Source: Nocardioides sp. QY071
Lineage (GTDB): Bacteria > Actinomycetota > Actinomycetes > Propionibacteriales > Nocardioidaceae
NCBI RefSeq assembly: GCF_029961765.1
Contig: NZ_CP124681.1
Span: 1 to 64,000 of the forward strand
Length of the DNA: 64,000 bases
Direction: 5' to 3'
Below are positions 12,152 to 21,247 of the stretch, piece by piece. The translations under genes and the position numbers were made by a program. Positions within the stretch are counted from its first letter, which is position 1; the number at the start of each line of letters is the position of its first letter. Under the pieces are notes generated by a model. The model was not told the origin of the DNA. It made no database searches and saw only the letters and a list, made by a program, of their open reading frames with translations.

Positions 12152-12660
12152 TGACCGAGCGCGTCGAGGACACCGTGGTGCGCCCGCCGGCCGCCGCCGG
12201 CCGCCCTTCCGGCCCGCCCTCGGCGCCCGGGCCGCTCCCGCCGGCTGTGCCGGGCGCCGTACCTGGTGCGGGGGCGGCACGCGGTCGCGCCCCGCGCCGC
12301 GCCCGCCTGCGCCTGACCCGGGTCGACCCCTGGTCGGTCATGAAGACGTCGTTCCTGCTGTCCATCGCCTTCGCCGTCGTCACGGTCGTGTCGGTCGCGA
12401 TGGTGTGGCAGGTCCTCGGCGCCGCCGGCGTGTGGGACTCGATCAACTCCACGATCCAGGAGGGCATCGGCGGCGAGGACGTCGCCTCCTTCCGGATCGA
12501 GGACTACGTCGGCACCAGCCGCGTGCTGGGCTTCACCATGCTCGTCGCCGCGATCGACGTCGTACTGATCACCGCCGCCGCCACCCTCGTCGCGTTCCTC
12601 TACAACATGTCGGCCGCCCTCCTCGGCGGCGTCGAGATCACCCTCGCCGAGGACGCCTGA
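12151..12660 (+). CDS. DUF3566 transmembrane protein
   Basis: A 169-residue membrane protein corresponding in position to Rv0007 of Mycobacterium tuberculosis, directly after gyrA. A proline- and alanine-rich cytoplasmic N-terminus (about 1-55) is followed by the DUF3566 domain with two transmembrane helices (about 64-90 and 125-150) and the typical motif YNMSAALLGGVEITLAED at the C-terminus. Function unknown. The ATG overlaps the gyrA stop, so the two genes are co-translated. Confidence 0.92.
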
Positions 12661-12670
12661 GCCTTCGGAT

Positions 12671-12703
12671 GTCGAGGAGGTCGCGCAGCGACCGTCACGA
12701 GAC
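12671..12703. repeat. REP-like intergenic repeat, copy 2
   Basis: The same 33-bp unit as at 9386-9418 in the same orientation, with one difference (CACGAGAC for CTCGAGAC near the right end). It keeps the GGTCGC-GCA-GCGACC hairpin. It lies between the DUF3566 gene and tRNA-Ile. Confidence 0.75.
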
Positions 12704-12793
12704 GCCCCCGTTTTGTCGGCGGATCCATGGCTCCGGTAGTGTCTGTCCTCGGCTTGCTGCCGAGGGGCTTCCACCCGGAGCGGCGAGTCACCC

Positions 12794-12867
12794 GGGCCTA
12801 TAGCTCAGACGGTTAGAGCACCACACTGATAATGTGGGGGTCAGAGGTTCAAGTCCTCTTAGGCCCA
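12794..12867 (+). tRNA. ileT: tRNA-Ile (GAT)
   Basis: A 74-nt cloverleaf: acceptor GGGCCTA pairs with TAGGCCC, the anticodon stem CCACA/TGTGG holds loop CTGATAA with anticodon GAT, and the T-arm contains GGTTCAAGTCC. The 3' CCA is not encoded. A possible -10 TAGTGT is at 12737-12742. The Ile and Ala pair after gyrA is conserved in actinobacteria. Confidence 0.97.
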
Positions 12868-12871
12868 CGGA

Positions 12872-12905
12872 AAGCCCCGGCCGCGGTCACCGCGGACCGG
12901 GGCTT
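12872..12905 (+). terminator. Terminator hairpin after tRNA-Ile
   Basis: AAGCCCCGG (12872-12880) pairs with CCGGGGCTT (12897-12905), with inner CCGCGG/CCGCGG. It begins 5 nt after the tRNA and is followed by CTTCG. Confidence 0.7.
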
Positions 12906-12925
12906 CTTCGAAGGAGGAGCGGTTC

Positions 12926-13051
12926 ATGAAGAAGATTCTTCTCGCGGTCTTCGGCCTCGCCGGCGTGGTGATCGCCGGCCGCAAGCTCCAGGAGAGCAAG
13001 GCCGAGCAAGCCCTCTGGGCCGAGGCCACCGACCGGCTTCCCAAGAACTGA
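12926..13051 (+). CDS. DLW-39 family small protein
   Basis: A 41-residue product, MKKILLAVFGLAG at the N-terminus with one hydrophobic helix, then a charged tail with ESKAEQALWAEATD. AAGGAGGAG lies 8 nt before the ATG, a near-perfect ribosome binding site. Size, N-terminal helix, the LW-containing tail and the place between tRNA-Ile and tRNA-Ala match the DLW-39 family, whose function is unknown. Confidence 0.85.
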   Translation: MKKILLAVFGLAGVVIAGRKLQESKAEQALWAEATDRLPKN

Positions 13052-13082
13052 ACACCCGCTCGGCCGTCGTACGGCTGAGCAG

Positions 13083-13158
13083 GGGGCCTTGGCGCAATTG
13101 GTAGCGCACCTGCTTTGCAAGCAGGGGGTTAGGGGTTCGAGTCCCCTAGGCTCCACCA
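13083..13158 (+). tRNA. alaT: tRNA-Ala (TGC)
   Basis: The acceptor GGGGCCT pairs with AGGCTCC (one G-T pair), the anticodon stem CCTGC/GCAGG holds TTTGCAA with anticodon TGC, and the T-arm has GGTTCGAGTCC. The 3' CCA is encoded (13156-13158). It marks the left edge of the accessory region. Confidence 0.97.
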
Positions 13159-13162
13159 GAGA

Positions 13163-13184
13163 AGCCGCAGGTCAGCCTGCGGCT
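13163..13184 (+). terminator. Terminator hairpin after tRNA-Ala
   Basis: AGCCGCAGG (13163-13171) and CCTGCGGCT (13176-13184) form a perfect 9-bp stem with loop TCAG, followed by CCTTTCATTTCT. This is a standard intrinsic terminator. From here to 13321 I see no other gene or repeat. Confidence 0.85.
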
Positions 13185-13321
13185 CCTTTCATTTCTGGAG
13201 TTCTCTAGTTTGGTTCGAGATCCGGCGCTAGGGGGACTGTAGGGGGAAGGGGTCGCGCCTGCCCGGTCGCGCGACGCTGGCGAACCCACTGCGAACCACC
13301 TCCTGCCACTAGCCTGGCAAG

Positions 13322-13966
13322 GTGTCGGAGCGTCTTGCACCCGTCCCGTTCGAGGGCCTTTCCTCTGCTGACCTGACGGTCGGAAGGGTCTACCGCGGAG
13401 GTCCTCAGCCTCATGTGGGGGCCGATCCGCTGCACAAACTGACCGGTGTCGGAAACAGCGGCGGCTTCCGGATGAAGACCGTGAAGGGCACCAAGAGGGT
13501 GGCTCTGTGCGTGCTGTTCACGACGGGCGCGGTATCGGAATGGCCGGACGGTTGGGCCGAGGACGGCAACTACGTCTACTACGGTGACCAGCGCGAGGCA
13601 GGCAAGGACGTCCTCGACACCCCTCGAAAGGGAAACCAGCTCCTGGCGGCCGTGGCGGCACAGGTCAAGCGCGGCGTCGCGGGGCGACGGAACGTTCCGC
13701 CGTTCCTCCTGTTCGAGAAGGACAGTCCGGGTAAGGGACGAGACGTTCGATTCGAGGGCCTGTTGGTTCCGGCGTCTGATCCGAGTTGGCTCCAGGTCCA
13801 CCGACAGACGCACCCGGACGGCCTGCTCGCCAACTACCGAGCGTTGTTCCGTCCCCTGCAGGTGAGGGACCTCAGTCGCTTGTGGCTGAACGATGTGATT
13901 CATGGTCACTCGGACGGCTCCTCCGCGCCGCGAGCATGGCTGGACTGGATCTCGACCGGGGACTGA
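13322..13966 (+). CDS. Stand-alone AspBHI-type SRA-like domain protein (no nuclease domain)
   Basis: The 214-residue protein matches the N-terminal SRA-like domain of AspBHI-type modification-dependent endonucleases, which read 5-methylcytosine. Visible family landmarks are YRGG, a DPLxKL segment, VGNSGGFR, LFTTG, EWPD, YYGD, the DTPRKGNQLL segment, PPFLLFEK and the closing AWLDWIS. Complete enzymes continue into a nuclease domain; here the frame ends where that linker would begin, and 58 bp later drmD starts. TAGCCT lies 6 nt before the GTG, so it may be leaderless. It could be a modified-base reader for the defence locus or a decayed enzyme; the intact frame favours the first. Confidence 0.8.
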   Translation: MSERLAPVPFEGLSSADLTVGRVYRGGPQPHVGADPLHKLTGVGNSGGFRMKTVKGTKRVALCVLFTTGAVSEWPDGWAEDGNYVYYGDQREAGKDVLDTPRKGNQLLAAVAAQVKRGVAGRRNVPPFLLFEKDSPGKGRDVRFEGLLVPASDPSWLQVHRQTHPDGLLANYRALFRPLQVRDLSRLWLNDVIHGHSDGSSAPRAWLDWISTGD

Positions 13967-13989
13967 CACCAGTCGGATCGATGGACTCT

Positions 13990-14018
13990 CTGACATCGTC
14001 GGACCGCCCGGTTAGGGT
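13990..14018 (+). promoter_or_regulatory. Leaderless promoter of the DISARM operon
   Basis: CTGACA (13990-13995) and TAGGGT (14013-14018) are separated by 17 bp, the optimal spacing. A start 6-7 nt downstream would fall at 14025, the G of the drmD GTG codon, so the mRNA would have no leader. Confidence 0.6.
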
Positions 14019-14024
14019 CGCAGC

Positions 14025-17000
14025 GTGATCGGGGTCGAACGGGACAGTGCCGTGTCAACGAGGCCCGAGGCGGCCGTTCCGGAGATCGGCCAGATCGTCA
14101 CAGTCCGGGGATCAAACTGGGCTGTCGTGGAGGTCCAACAGCAGGGCCTCGGGAGGAGCTCCGCGGACGACGCCTCCGCGCAACTTCAGCACGCTGTCAC
14201 CCTTCAGTCGGTGCAGGAGGACCGGCTCGGTCATGAGCTCCGAGTCGTATGGGAACTTGAGCAAGGCAGGAGCGCACTGGCGCACCGGGGCCTTCCCGAA
14301 GAGATCGACCCCGAGAAGTTCGACGACCCGAATCGGCTCGCGGCCTTCATCGATGCGCTGCGCTGGGGTGCGATCACCAGCGCCGATGACGGTACGGTCC
14401 AAGCGCCGTTCCGCAGCGGCGCCAACGTGGAGCCCTACCAGCTGACTCCGCTCAAGCGAGCCCTGGCGAGCCCGCGCGCGAACCTGTTGCTTGCTGACGA
14501 CGTCGGTCTCGGCAAGACGATCGAGGCGGGCCTGGTCATCCAGGAGCTTCTTCTCCGGCATCGGGCGCGCACCGTGATCGTGGTCTGCCCGGCCGGTCTG
14601 GCCTTCAAGTGGCAGGACGAGATGCAGGAGAAGTTCGGTCTCGACTTCACCGTTGTCAACTCGGAGACCATGAAGGACGTACGCCGATCCCACGGCGTCC
14701 ACGCGAATCCGTTCACACTGTTCCCCCGGATCATCGTCTCGATGGCGTGGCTGCCTGGCCAGCGCGCCCAGCGTCAGTTGCGGGACGCCTTCTCCAGCAC
14801 CAGCCAACGGTTCGCATTCGACATCCTCGTCGTCGACGAGGCCCACCACGTCGCCCCCAGCAGTCCGGTCCGCACCAACAAGGTCGGGCAGGAACGCCGG
14901 GGCTACGCAGTCGACTCGCAGCGGACCCGGGCCGTTCGCGAGATCGCCGAGCGCTCCGAACACCGGCTCTTTCTCAGCGCCACCCCGCACAACGGGTATA
15001 CCGAGTCGTTCACGGCGCTCCTGGAGATGATCGACCCGCAGCGGTTCGTCCGCGGCAACAAGGTCGACCCGGTGGCCCTTGAGGAGGTTGCGGTCCGTCG
15101 GCTCAAGCGCGACCTCAAGGAGGCGAAGGGCTTCCTCGATCGGCAGGTCAGCCAACTGCCTTACACGCCGACGGCCGATGAGTCCGCAGCGTACGACCGA
15201 CTGCTCGACTTCACTCAGCGGAGGGACAAGGCGGTCGCTGCAGGAGGCGGGAGCCGCTCGGCCCGTGACATGGCGACGCTGCTGTTGAAGAAGCGGTTCT
15301 TCTCCTCGCCGGTTGCCTTCGCGCGGACCGTGGATGTCTACCGGGACACCCGCACGAGGGGCCTGGACGTCGATTTCGACCTCGACTACGACGAGATCTT
15401 CGGCCCCGACGCGGATGAACTCGAAGAGGGCAAGGTCGACCAGCCTGAGCTCGAGGCACTTCGGGAAGCGAAGACATCCCTGCCCGAACTGACCGAGGAG
15501 GATCTCGAGGACCTCGATTGGCTCAGTGACTGGGGCCACCGCTTCGAGGGACGACCCGACTCCCGGCTCGAAGCCCTGCTCGCCTACATCGAGGGCACTC
15601 TCCGGTCACACGGTGACTGGAACAACGAGCGCCTGGTCATCTTCACCGAGTACGTCGACACCCTCCAATGGCTGCGCGCCATCCTGCGCCAGCAGGGTTA
15701 TGGAGATGACCGCATCGAGATCATCGACGGTGGCACCGACGCGGAGACCCGCGAGCTGATTCGCGCCCGCTTCAACGAGAACCCCGCCAAGACGCCGGTT
15801 CGGATCCTGTTGGCCACCGACGCTGCAGGCGAGGGCATCGACCTCCAGAACCACTGCCACCGACTGGTCAACTTCGACATCCCGTTCAACCCGAACCGTC
15901 TCGAGCAGCGCATCGGACGAGTCGACCGCTACGGCCAGACGAAGGCCCCCGAGATCCGCCACTTCGCCCCGGTCGTCGGTGGTGAGAGCGCGCTCAGCAA
16001 GGACGTCGATCTGCTCGCCCGGGTCGCGGTGAAGATCGATCAGATCATGCGTGACCTGGGCTCCGCCAACGAGATCATCGCGCCCGACCTGCAACGGCAG
16101 TTCGGCGGCGAGGTGATCAAGAGCCGTCGCGCCCAGGCCGAGAAGGATCCGATCGCCGGCATGATGGGCGGCGAGAAGGTACTCAACGCCGAGTTGGCAC
16201 GACTCGAGCAGAATCTCGCCGAGAGTCGCGAACGTCTCCACCTTCGCCCCGAGAACCTGCAGCGCGTGGTCGAGACTGCGTTCGAGCTCAACAATCTCCC
16301 GCCGCTGGACCTCGTCGGCTCCGAGGACACCGACGTACCGGTGTTCCGACTCCCCAACCTCGACAACTCCTGGGAGCAGGTCGCCCGCGGCCTCTACACC
16401 CGCCTCGACCCTGACAACGCACGACCGATCACCTTCGACCCCCAGGTGCTGACTCAGGACCCCGACGTCGTCTACATGCACCTCGGCTCGCCCCTGCTGC
16501 AGCGGTCGACCCGGCGCCTCCGATCGGCGCTCTGGGGCGGCGACCGGGCGCTGGAACGCGTGACCGCCACGGTCGTGCCCGGCCTCGAGGAGTCCTACGC
16601 GGTCGCGGTCACCCGGCTGGTTCTGGTCGGTCGCGCCGGCCTACGCCTCCACGAGGAGGTCTTCCTGGCGGGCACGCGGCTCGCCCGCAGGCAGGCAGTC
16701 GGCGAACAGCGCGCTGAGGAACTGCTCGAGTCGGCGCTCGACCGCGCTGATCTCGTGGGTGTCCCGCCGGAGATCGCCGCGCAGATCGCCTCCGCGTGGA
16801 ATACAGAGGTAGACGGCGGACTCCGCGCTCGCGTCCAGCAGGCGATCGAGGACCGCGCCGTACGACGCTGCAAGGACGTCGAAGCGCACCTCATCGAACG
16901 ACGCGAGGCCGACCGTGCCCGCGTCGGCGAGATCTTCGACCGGTTCGGGCAGACGCTTCGTGAGGCACTCAGAGAGGCTGAGGCGATCGACGGCGACCCC

Positions 17001-17210
17001 CAGCTCGGGCTCTTCGAGGACGAGCGCCGCCAGAGTGAACGTGACCTGCGAGAGATCCGGCGTCGCATCGACGCTCTGGATGAGGAACGCGAGCGTGAGC
17101 TCACGGCCGTCGACACCCGCTACGACGACATCCGCACCTGGGAGTTCCCGGCCGCGGTCATCTTCGCCCTCGCCCCGCGCGACTTGGAGAACGGACTGGC
17201 GATTCGATGA
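14025..17210 (+). CDS. drmD: DISARM SNF2-type helicase DrmD
   Basis: A 1061-residue SNF2/superfamily 2 ATPase, the marker gene of class 1 DISARM anti-phage systems. Walker A is DDVGLGKT (K164), the DEAH box is at 271-274, the third motif is LSATPHNGYTES, and the C-terminal helicase half carries TDAAGEGIDLQNH and the arginine-finger motif QRIGRVDRYGQ. A coiled, charged tail follows (about 960-1040). It presumably remodels or translocates on incoming DNA with the other Drm proteins. Its stop overlaps drmMI by 4 bp. A second GTG at 14052 is possible but the promoter position favours 14025. Confidence 0.88.
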   Translation: MIGVERDSAVSTRPEAAVPEIGQIVTVRGSNWAVVEVQQQGLGRSSADDASAQLQHAVTLQSVQEDRLGHELRVVWELEQGRSALAHRGLPEEIDPEKFDDPNRLAAFIDALRWGAITSADDGTVQAPFRSGANVEPYQLTPLKRALASPRANLLLADDVGLGKTIEAGLVIQELLLRHRARTVIVVCPAGLAFKWQDEMQEKFGLDFTVVNSETMKDVRRSHGVHANPFTLFPRIIVSMAWLPGQRAQRQLRDAFSSTSQRFAFDILVVDEAHHVAPSSPVRTNKVGQERRGYAVDSQRTRAVREIAERSEHRLFLSATPHNGYTESFTALLEMIDPQRFVRGNKVDPVALEEVAVRRLKRDLKEAKGFLDRQVSQLPYTPTADESAAYDRLLDFTQRRDKAVAAGGGSRSARDMATLLLKKRFFSSPVAFARTVDVYRDTRTRGLDVDFDLDYDEIFGPDADELEEGKVDQPELEALREAKTSLPELTEEDLEDLDWLSDWGHRFEGRPDSRLEALLAYIEGTLRSHGDWNNERLVIFTEYVDTLQWLRAILRQQGYGDDRIEIIDGGTDAETRELIRARFNENPAKTPVRILLATDAAGEGIDLQNHCHRLVNFDIPFNPNRLEQRIGRVDRYGQTKAPEIRHFAPVVGGESALSKDVDLLARVAVKIDQIMRDLGSANEIIAPDLQRQFGGEVIKSRRAQAEKDPIAGMMGGEKVLNAELARLEQNLAESRERLHLRPENLQRVVETAFELNNLPPLDLVGSEDTDVPVFRLPNLDNSWEQVARGLYTRLDPDNARPITFDPQVLTQDPDVVYMHLGSPLLQRSTRRLRSALWGGDRALERVTATVVPGLEESYAVAVTRLVLVGRAGLRLHEEVFLAGTRLARRQAVGEQRAEELLESALDRADLVGVPPEIAAQIASAWNTEVDGGLRARVQQAIEDRAVRRCKDVEAHLIERREADRARVGEIFDRFGQTLREALREAEAIDGDPQLGLFEDERRQSERDLREIRRRIDALDEERERELTAVDTRYDDIRTWEFPAAVIFALAPRDLENGLAIR

Positions 17211-20200
17211 GGAAGCGCACACACAAGAGGCCGGACGTCCACAGCGACTGGCTCGCCCAGGTCGACAGTGATGGCCCGTTCCTCTCCCACCCGGTGCTCA
17301 AGGACATGTGGCCCGATGGCGTCGACCGCCTCGGTGACGCCGACGACCGCCTGGTCACGTTCAAGCAGGCGTACGCGCGATGGCAACGTGCCTTCGACCA
17401 GTACGTCGAGCAACCCAAGACCCCCGAGTCGAAGAACGCCTACGACGCCGTACGGCGAGCTTGGATCGACGTCATTCTCGACGACCTCGCCGAGTGGAAG
17501 GACCTTCGCGGCGACTCGGACGTCATGGTCCGCTCGCCCGGCGACCAGATCACCGTCACCGCGACCGGAGCTCTGAAGGGTCGCGACGGCGACACCGCGG
17601 CGCTTCTTCTGGTCTGCGACCCCACCTCGGGCCTGCGCGATGCTGGTCTCGACGGCTGGGCGGCCAACGACGTCGACCGCCTGGCGATGCTGCTGCGAAA
17701 GGCACAGGTCGAGGTCGGCATCGTCACCGACGGTCAATGGTGGGCGCTGGTCTGGGCCAAGGACGGCAAGCCGACCGGCTCCGGAATGGTGAACGCGCTG
17801 ACCTGGGCCGAAGAGCCGCTGCTTCGCGACGCCTTCTTCACCCTGATCAACCAGCGTCGCTTCCGTGCCTCTGACGCCGAGCAGCGCCTGCCCCGACTCT
17901 TCGAGCGCAGCGAACTCGAGGCCGAGGAGATCACCGAGGCACTCGGCACCCAGGTCCGCCGCTCCGTCGAGCTCCTCGTCCAGGCCTTCTCCGAGGCTCG
18001 CCTCGAGGCCGCGAAGGCGGGTGATCCGGACCCCCTCACCGAGAAGCCAGACGACATCTACCAAGCCGCCGTCACGGTGATGATGAGGATCGTCTTCCTG
18101 CTCTTCGCCGAAGAGCGCGACATGCTCCCGACCGAGCAGCTCTACTGGGACTCCTACGCCATCAAGGACCTCCTCGACGACCTCCGCACGCAAGCGGCGG
18201 CAGGCGAGGAGCACCTCGACGAGACGTACGACGCGTGGCACCGGCTGCTCGCCGTCAGCCAGGCACTGCACGGCGGAGTCAACTACGACGAGATGCGGAT
18301 GCCGGCGTACGGCGGATCGCTGCTCGACCCGGAGCGCTTGCCGTGGCTTCACGCCACCGATCGTCGTGGCCTCCGCCTCAAGATCTCCGACCGAGTCATG
18401 CTCCATGTGCTGGAATCGGTGCAGACGGTCGTCGCCAAGGGCGAACGGCGCCGGATCTCCTTCCGCGAGATCGACGTCGAGCAGATCGGCTACATCTACG
18501 AAGGACTCCTCGGCTACTCCTGCGCCGAGGTTGCAGGCGACATCATCCTCGGCCTGGTCGGCAAGGATGGCGCCGAGCCTGAGATTCCGCTTGCCGCCGT
18601 CAACGACCTGTACGACGACCATGGCGGCGACGCCAAGAAGTTCGCCAGTGCCCTCGCCGCGTGGATCAAGGACAACCAGCCGGCCGCGACCGGTAAGAGC
18701 GTCGCGGCTCTGGCCAAGCTCGTTGACCAGGATCCCGCTGGTGATGACCGTGCGGAGCTGGTCAGACTGCTATCTCCGCTCGCCGCCGGAGACAGCGACC
18801 TTCTGGAGAACCTTGTCGGTTGGGGAAGCCTGATCCGTCGCGACCTTCGCAACATCCCACTCGTCTTCCCCATCGGTGGCCTTGTCGTAGTCGAGACGCC
18901 GTCGCGGAAGAACGCAGGCGCTCACTACACGCCTCGTTCACTGGCCGAGGAGGTCGTCCTCCACGCCCTCCAGCCACTCGTCTATGAGCCGGGACCGCTG
19001 CAGTCGAACGACGAGAACGAGTGGCGGCTCAAGTCCGCCTCAGCCATCCTCGACCTAAAGGTCGCCGACATCGCAGCCGGCTCGGGAGCCTTCCTGGTGG
19101 CGGCAGCCCGATACCTCTCAGAACGACTGGTAGAGGCGTGGGTTGCAGAGGGCATGGTTGACGGAGCCGTTACCGCTGACCCAGAGGAGCTTCGTCGTCA
19201 GGCGCTTCGGGAAGTGATCGCCCGCTGCCTCTACGGTGCCGATATCAACCCGATGGCAGTCGAGATGTGCAAGCTTTCGCTCTGGTTGGTCTCCATGGAC
19301 AAGACTAAGCCGTTCTCCTTTGTCGATGACAAAGTCTTCTGCGGAAACTCACTGTTCGGACTGACCTCGCTCGACCAGCTGCGCTACCTCCACATCGCCC
19401 CGAAGCCGTCGACCATGCAGCAGCAGATGCTGGTCGACATCGACGCCAAGATTGCAGCCGCTACCCGACTCCGAAACGAGTTGGCATCCCCCGTCGACGA
19501 GCACGACCCTATGCGGTCGTCCCGTGCAAAGGCGCGTCTGTTCGCCCAGTTCCTCGAAGTGACAGCCGACCTGCGGTCGATCGCAGACGGCGTCGTCGCC
19601 GCAGCCCTTCCGCTCGGCGGTAAGCCCGGCAGAACTCTTGACGATGCTTTCAAGTCGTTGTCTTGGCAACTGCACGAGGCATTCCCGCCGGACGAGTCAA
19701 CGGGTGACCGCGCCAAGCTCGACAGGCGGATCGATAGTGGACTGACGCCGACGGTTGAGACCGACTACGAGCGTTGGACACCTCTTCACTGGGTGGTTGA
19801 GGCACCTGATGTCATCATCGACAACGGTGGCTTCGATGCCGTCATCGGAAATCCCCCATTCCTCGGAGGCAAGAAGATTTCTCCGGCGTTGGGGTCCAAC
19901 GTCCGTGAGTGGCTGACGAACGTTGTTGGGTTTGGGGCTCGCGGGAATGCAGATCTGGTCGTCTTCTTCTTGCTGCGGGCCTTCGGGCTTCTCACGTCCA
20001 AGGGCGGCCTGGGTCTCATCGCCACCAACACCCTTGCGCAGGGTGACAGCCGGGAGGTCGGGCTAGACCAGCTCGTGTCGCATGGCTTCGTCATCCTTCG
20101 GTCTGTGCAGAGTCGGCGCTGGCCCGCCGCGAGCGCCATGCTGGACTACGCGGCCGTTTGGGGGACTAAGGCTCAGGTCTCGCAGTCCGTACATCGGGTT

Positions 20201-21247
20201 GCCGACGGGGATCGCGTGCACTCGATCTCGACGCTGTTGGAGCCCGAGGGCACGGCTCGAGGCAATCCGCTTAAGCTGCGGGAGAACTCCGGCATCGCCT
20301 TTGCAGGTGTCAACGTGAATGGTGATGGCTTCCTCTTGTCGGCTGAAGAGGCAGCCTCGATGATTGCGAAGGCCCCGCGGAACGCTGAGGTGGTGCGCCC
20401 ATACGTTGGCGGAGAAGATCTGAACGGGAGCCCTACCCACCAAGCGTCGCGTTGGGTAATCGACTTCGTCCAGGCTTCAATCGGAGAAGCCGAGAAGTAT
20501 CCTGAACCTCTGGAATGGCTGAAGAAGCGTGCCTATTCGTACCGGCAGAGCTTGACGAACAAACCGAAGCTGCAGAGCGAGTGGTGGCTACATGAACGCT
20601 CGGCTCTCTCGCTCCGAAAGGCTATTGCTGAGCTTGACGAGGTGCTCGCGATCACGGTTGTGAGCAAGACGGTCATGCCGGTGCGTGTCTCGACGGACTG
20701 CGTTTTCAGCCTTGCTGTTTGTGTGTTCGCACAAGATTCCTATGCCTTTCAGGCCATTGTTTCGTCGGCCTTCCACCAGGCATGGGCGATCAAGTACGGG
20801 TCGGCTATGAAGAGCGATCCTCGGTACGTTCCGTCGGATACGTTCGAGACCTTTCCGCGTCCGACTGCCACGGACGCGCTGACTGCCAGCGGACGGGCGC
20901 TCGAGGAGGAGCGGAAAGAGATCATGGTGCGCCGGGGACTCGGTCTCACGGCGCTGTACAACCTCGTGAACTCGCCGCAGGTCATTGGCGATCCTGACGT
21001 CGACCGGCTCCGCGACCTTCATGTTGAGATTGACGCGGTCACTCTCGGGGCCTACGGGTGGGATGACGTTCCGCTGGGTCACGGTTTCTACGCCTACCGC
21101 CAGATGGAGAGGTGGACTGTGTCTCCAGCGGCTCGGGTCGAGATCTTTGATCGCCTACTGAAGCTGAATCATGAGCGAGCCCGCGCCGAGGGACAGCACG
21201 TGCAGACTCAGGGCTCAACGGACGGACAGGACACACTCTTCGCATGA
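17207..21247 (+). CDS. drmMI: DISARM class 1 adenine-specific DNA methyltransferase DrmMI
   Basis: A 1346-residue N6-adenine methyltransferase of the Eco57I/PglX-like type. The S-adenosylmethionine motif ADIAAGSGAFL lies near residues 620-630 and the catalytic NPPF at 882-885. The N-terminal 600 residues are helical and the last 450 should hold target recognition. In class 1 DISARM this enzyme marks host DNA. Order drmD-drmMI-drmA with 4-bp overlaps on both sides is typical. From about 19,800 onward the gene uses more A/T-ending codons than its first half, as if the recognition part came from elsewhere. A BREX PglX is the alternative, but no other BREX gene is present. Confidence 0.87.
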   Translation: MRKRTHKRPDVHSDWLAQVDSDGPFLSHPVLKDMWPDGVDRLGDADDRLVTFKQAYARWQRAFDQYVEQPKTPESKNAYDAVRRAWIDVILDDLAEWKDLRGDSDVMVRSPGDQITVTATGALKGRDGDTAALLLVCDPTSGLRDAGLDGWAANDVDRLAMLLRKAQVEVGIVTDGQWWALVWAKDGKPTGSGMVNALTWAEEPLLRDAFFTLINQRRFRASDAEQRLPRLFERSELEAEEITEALGTQVRRSVELLVQAFSEARLEAAKAGDPDPLTEKPDDIYQAAVTVMMRIVFLLFAEERDMLPTEQLYWDSYAIKDLLDDLRTQAAAGEEHLDETYDAWHRLLAVSQALHGGVNYDEMRMPAYGGSLLDPERLPWLHATDRRGLRLKISDRVMLHVLESVQTVVAKGERRRISFREIDVEQIGYIYEGLLGYSCAEVAGDIILGLVGKDGAEPEIPLAAVNDLYDDHGGDAKKFASALAAWIKDNQPAATGKSVAALAKLVDQDPAGDDRAELVRLLSPLAAGDSDLLENLVGWGSLIRRDLRNIPLVFPIGGLVVVETPSRKNAGAHYTPRSLAEEVVLHALQPLVYEPGPLQSNDENEWRLKSASAILDLKVADIAAGSGAFLVAAARYLSERLVEAWVAEGMVDGAVTADPEELRRQALREVIARCLYGADINPMAVEMCKLSLWLVSMDKTKPFSFVDDKVFCGNSLFGLTSLDQLRYLHIAPKPSTMQQQMLVDIDAKIAAATRLRNELASPVDEHDPMRSSRAKARLFAQFLEVTADLRSIADGVVAAALPLGGKPGRTLDDAFKSLSWQLHEAFPPDESTGDRAKLDRRIDSGLTPTVETDYERWTPLHWVVEAPDVIIDNGGFDAVIGNPPFLGGKKISPALGSNVREWLTNVVGFGARGNADLVVFFLLRAFGLLTSKGGLGLIATNTLAQGDSREVGLDQLVSHGFVILRSVQSRRWPAASAMLDYAAVWGTKAQVSQSVHRVADGDRVHSISTLLEPEGTARGNPLKLRENSGIAFAGVNVNGDGFLLSAEEAASMIAKAPRNAEVVRPYVGGEDLNGSPTHQASRWVIDFVQASIGEAEKYPEPLEWLKKRAYSYRQSLTNKPKLQSEWWLHERSALSLRKAIAELDEVLAITVVSKTVMPVRVSTDCVFSLAVCVFAQDSYAFQAIVSSAFHQAWAIKYGSAMKSDPRYVPSDTFETFPRPTATDALTASGRALEEERKEIMVRRGLGLTALYNLVNSPQVIGDPDVDRLRDLHVEIDAVTLGAYGWDDVPLGHGFYAYRQMERWTVSPAARVEIFDRLLKLNHERARAEGQHVQTQGSTDGQDTLFA

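Noticed and set aside
17207..21247. BREX system based on the PglX-like methylase
   Set aside because: No pglZ, brxC, brxL or other BREX gene is present, whereas the complete class 1 DISARM order is.
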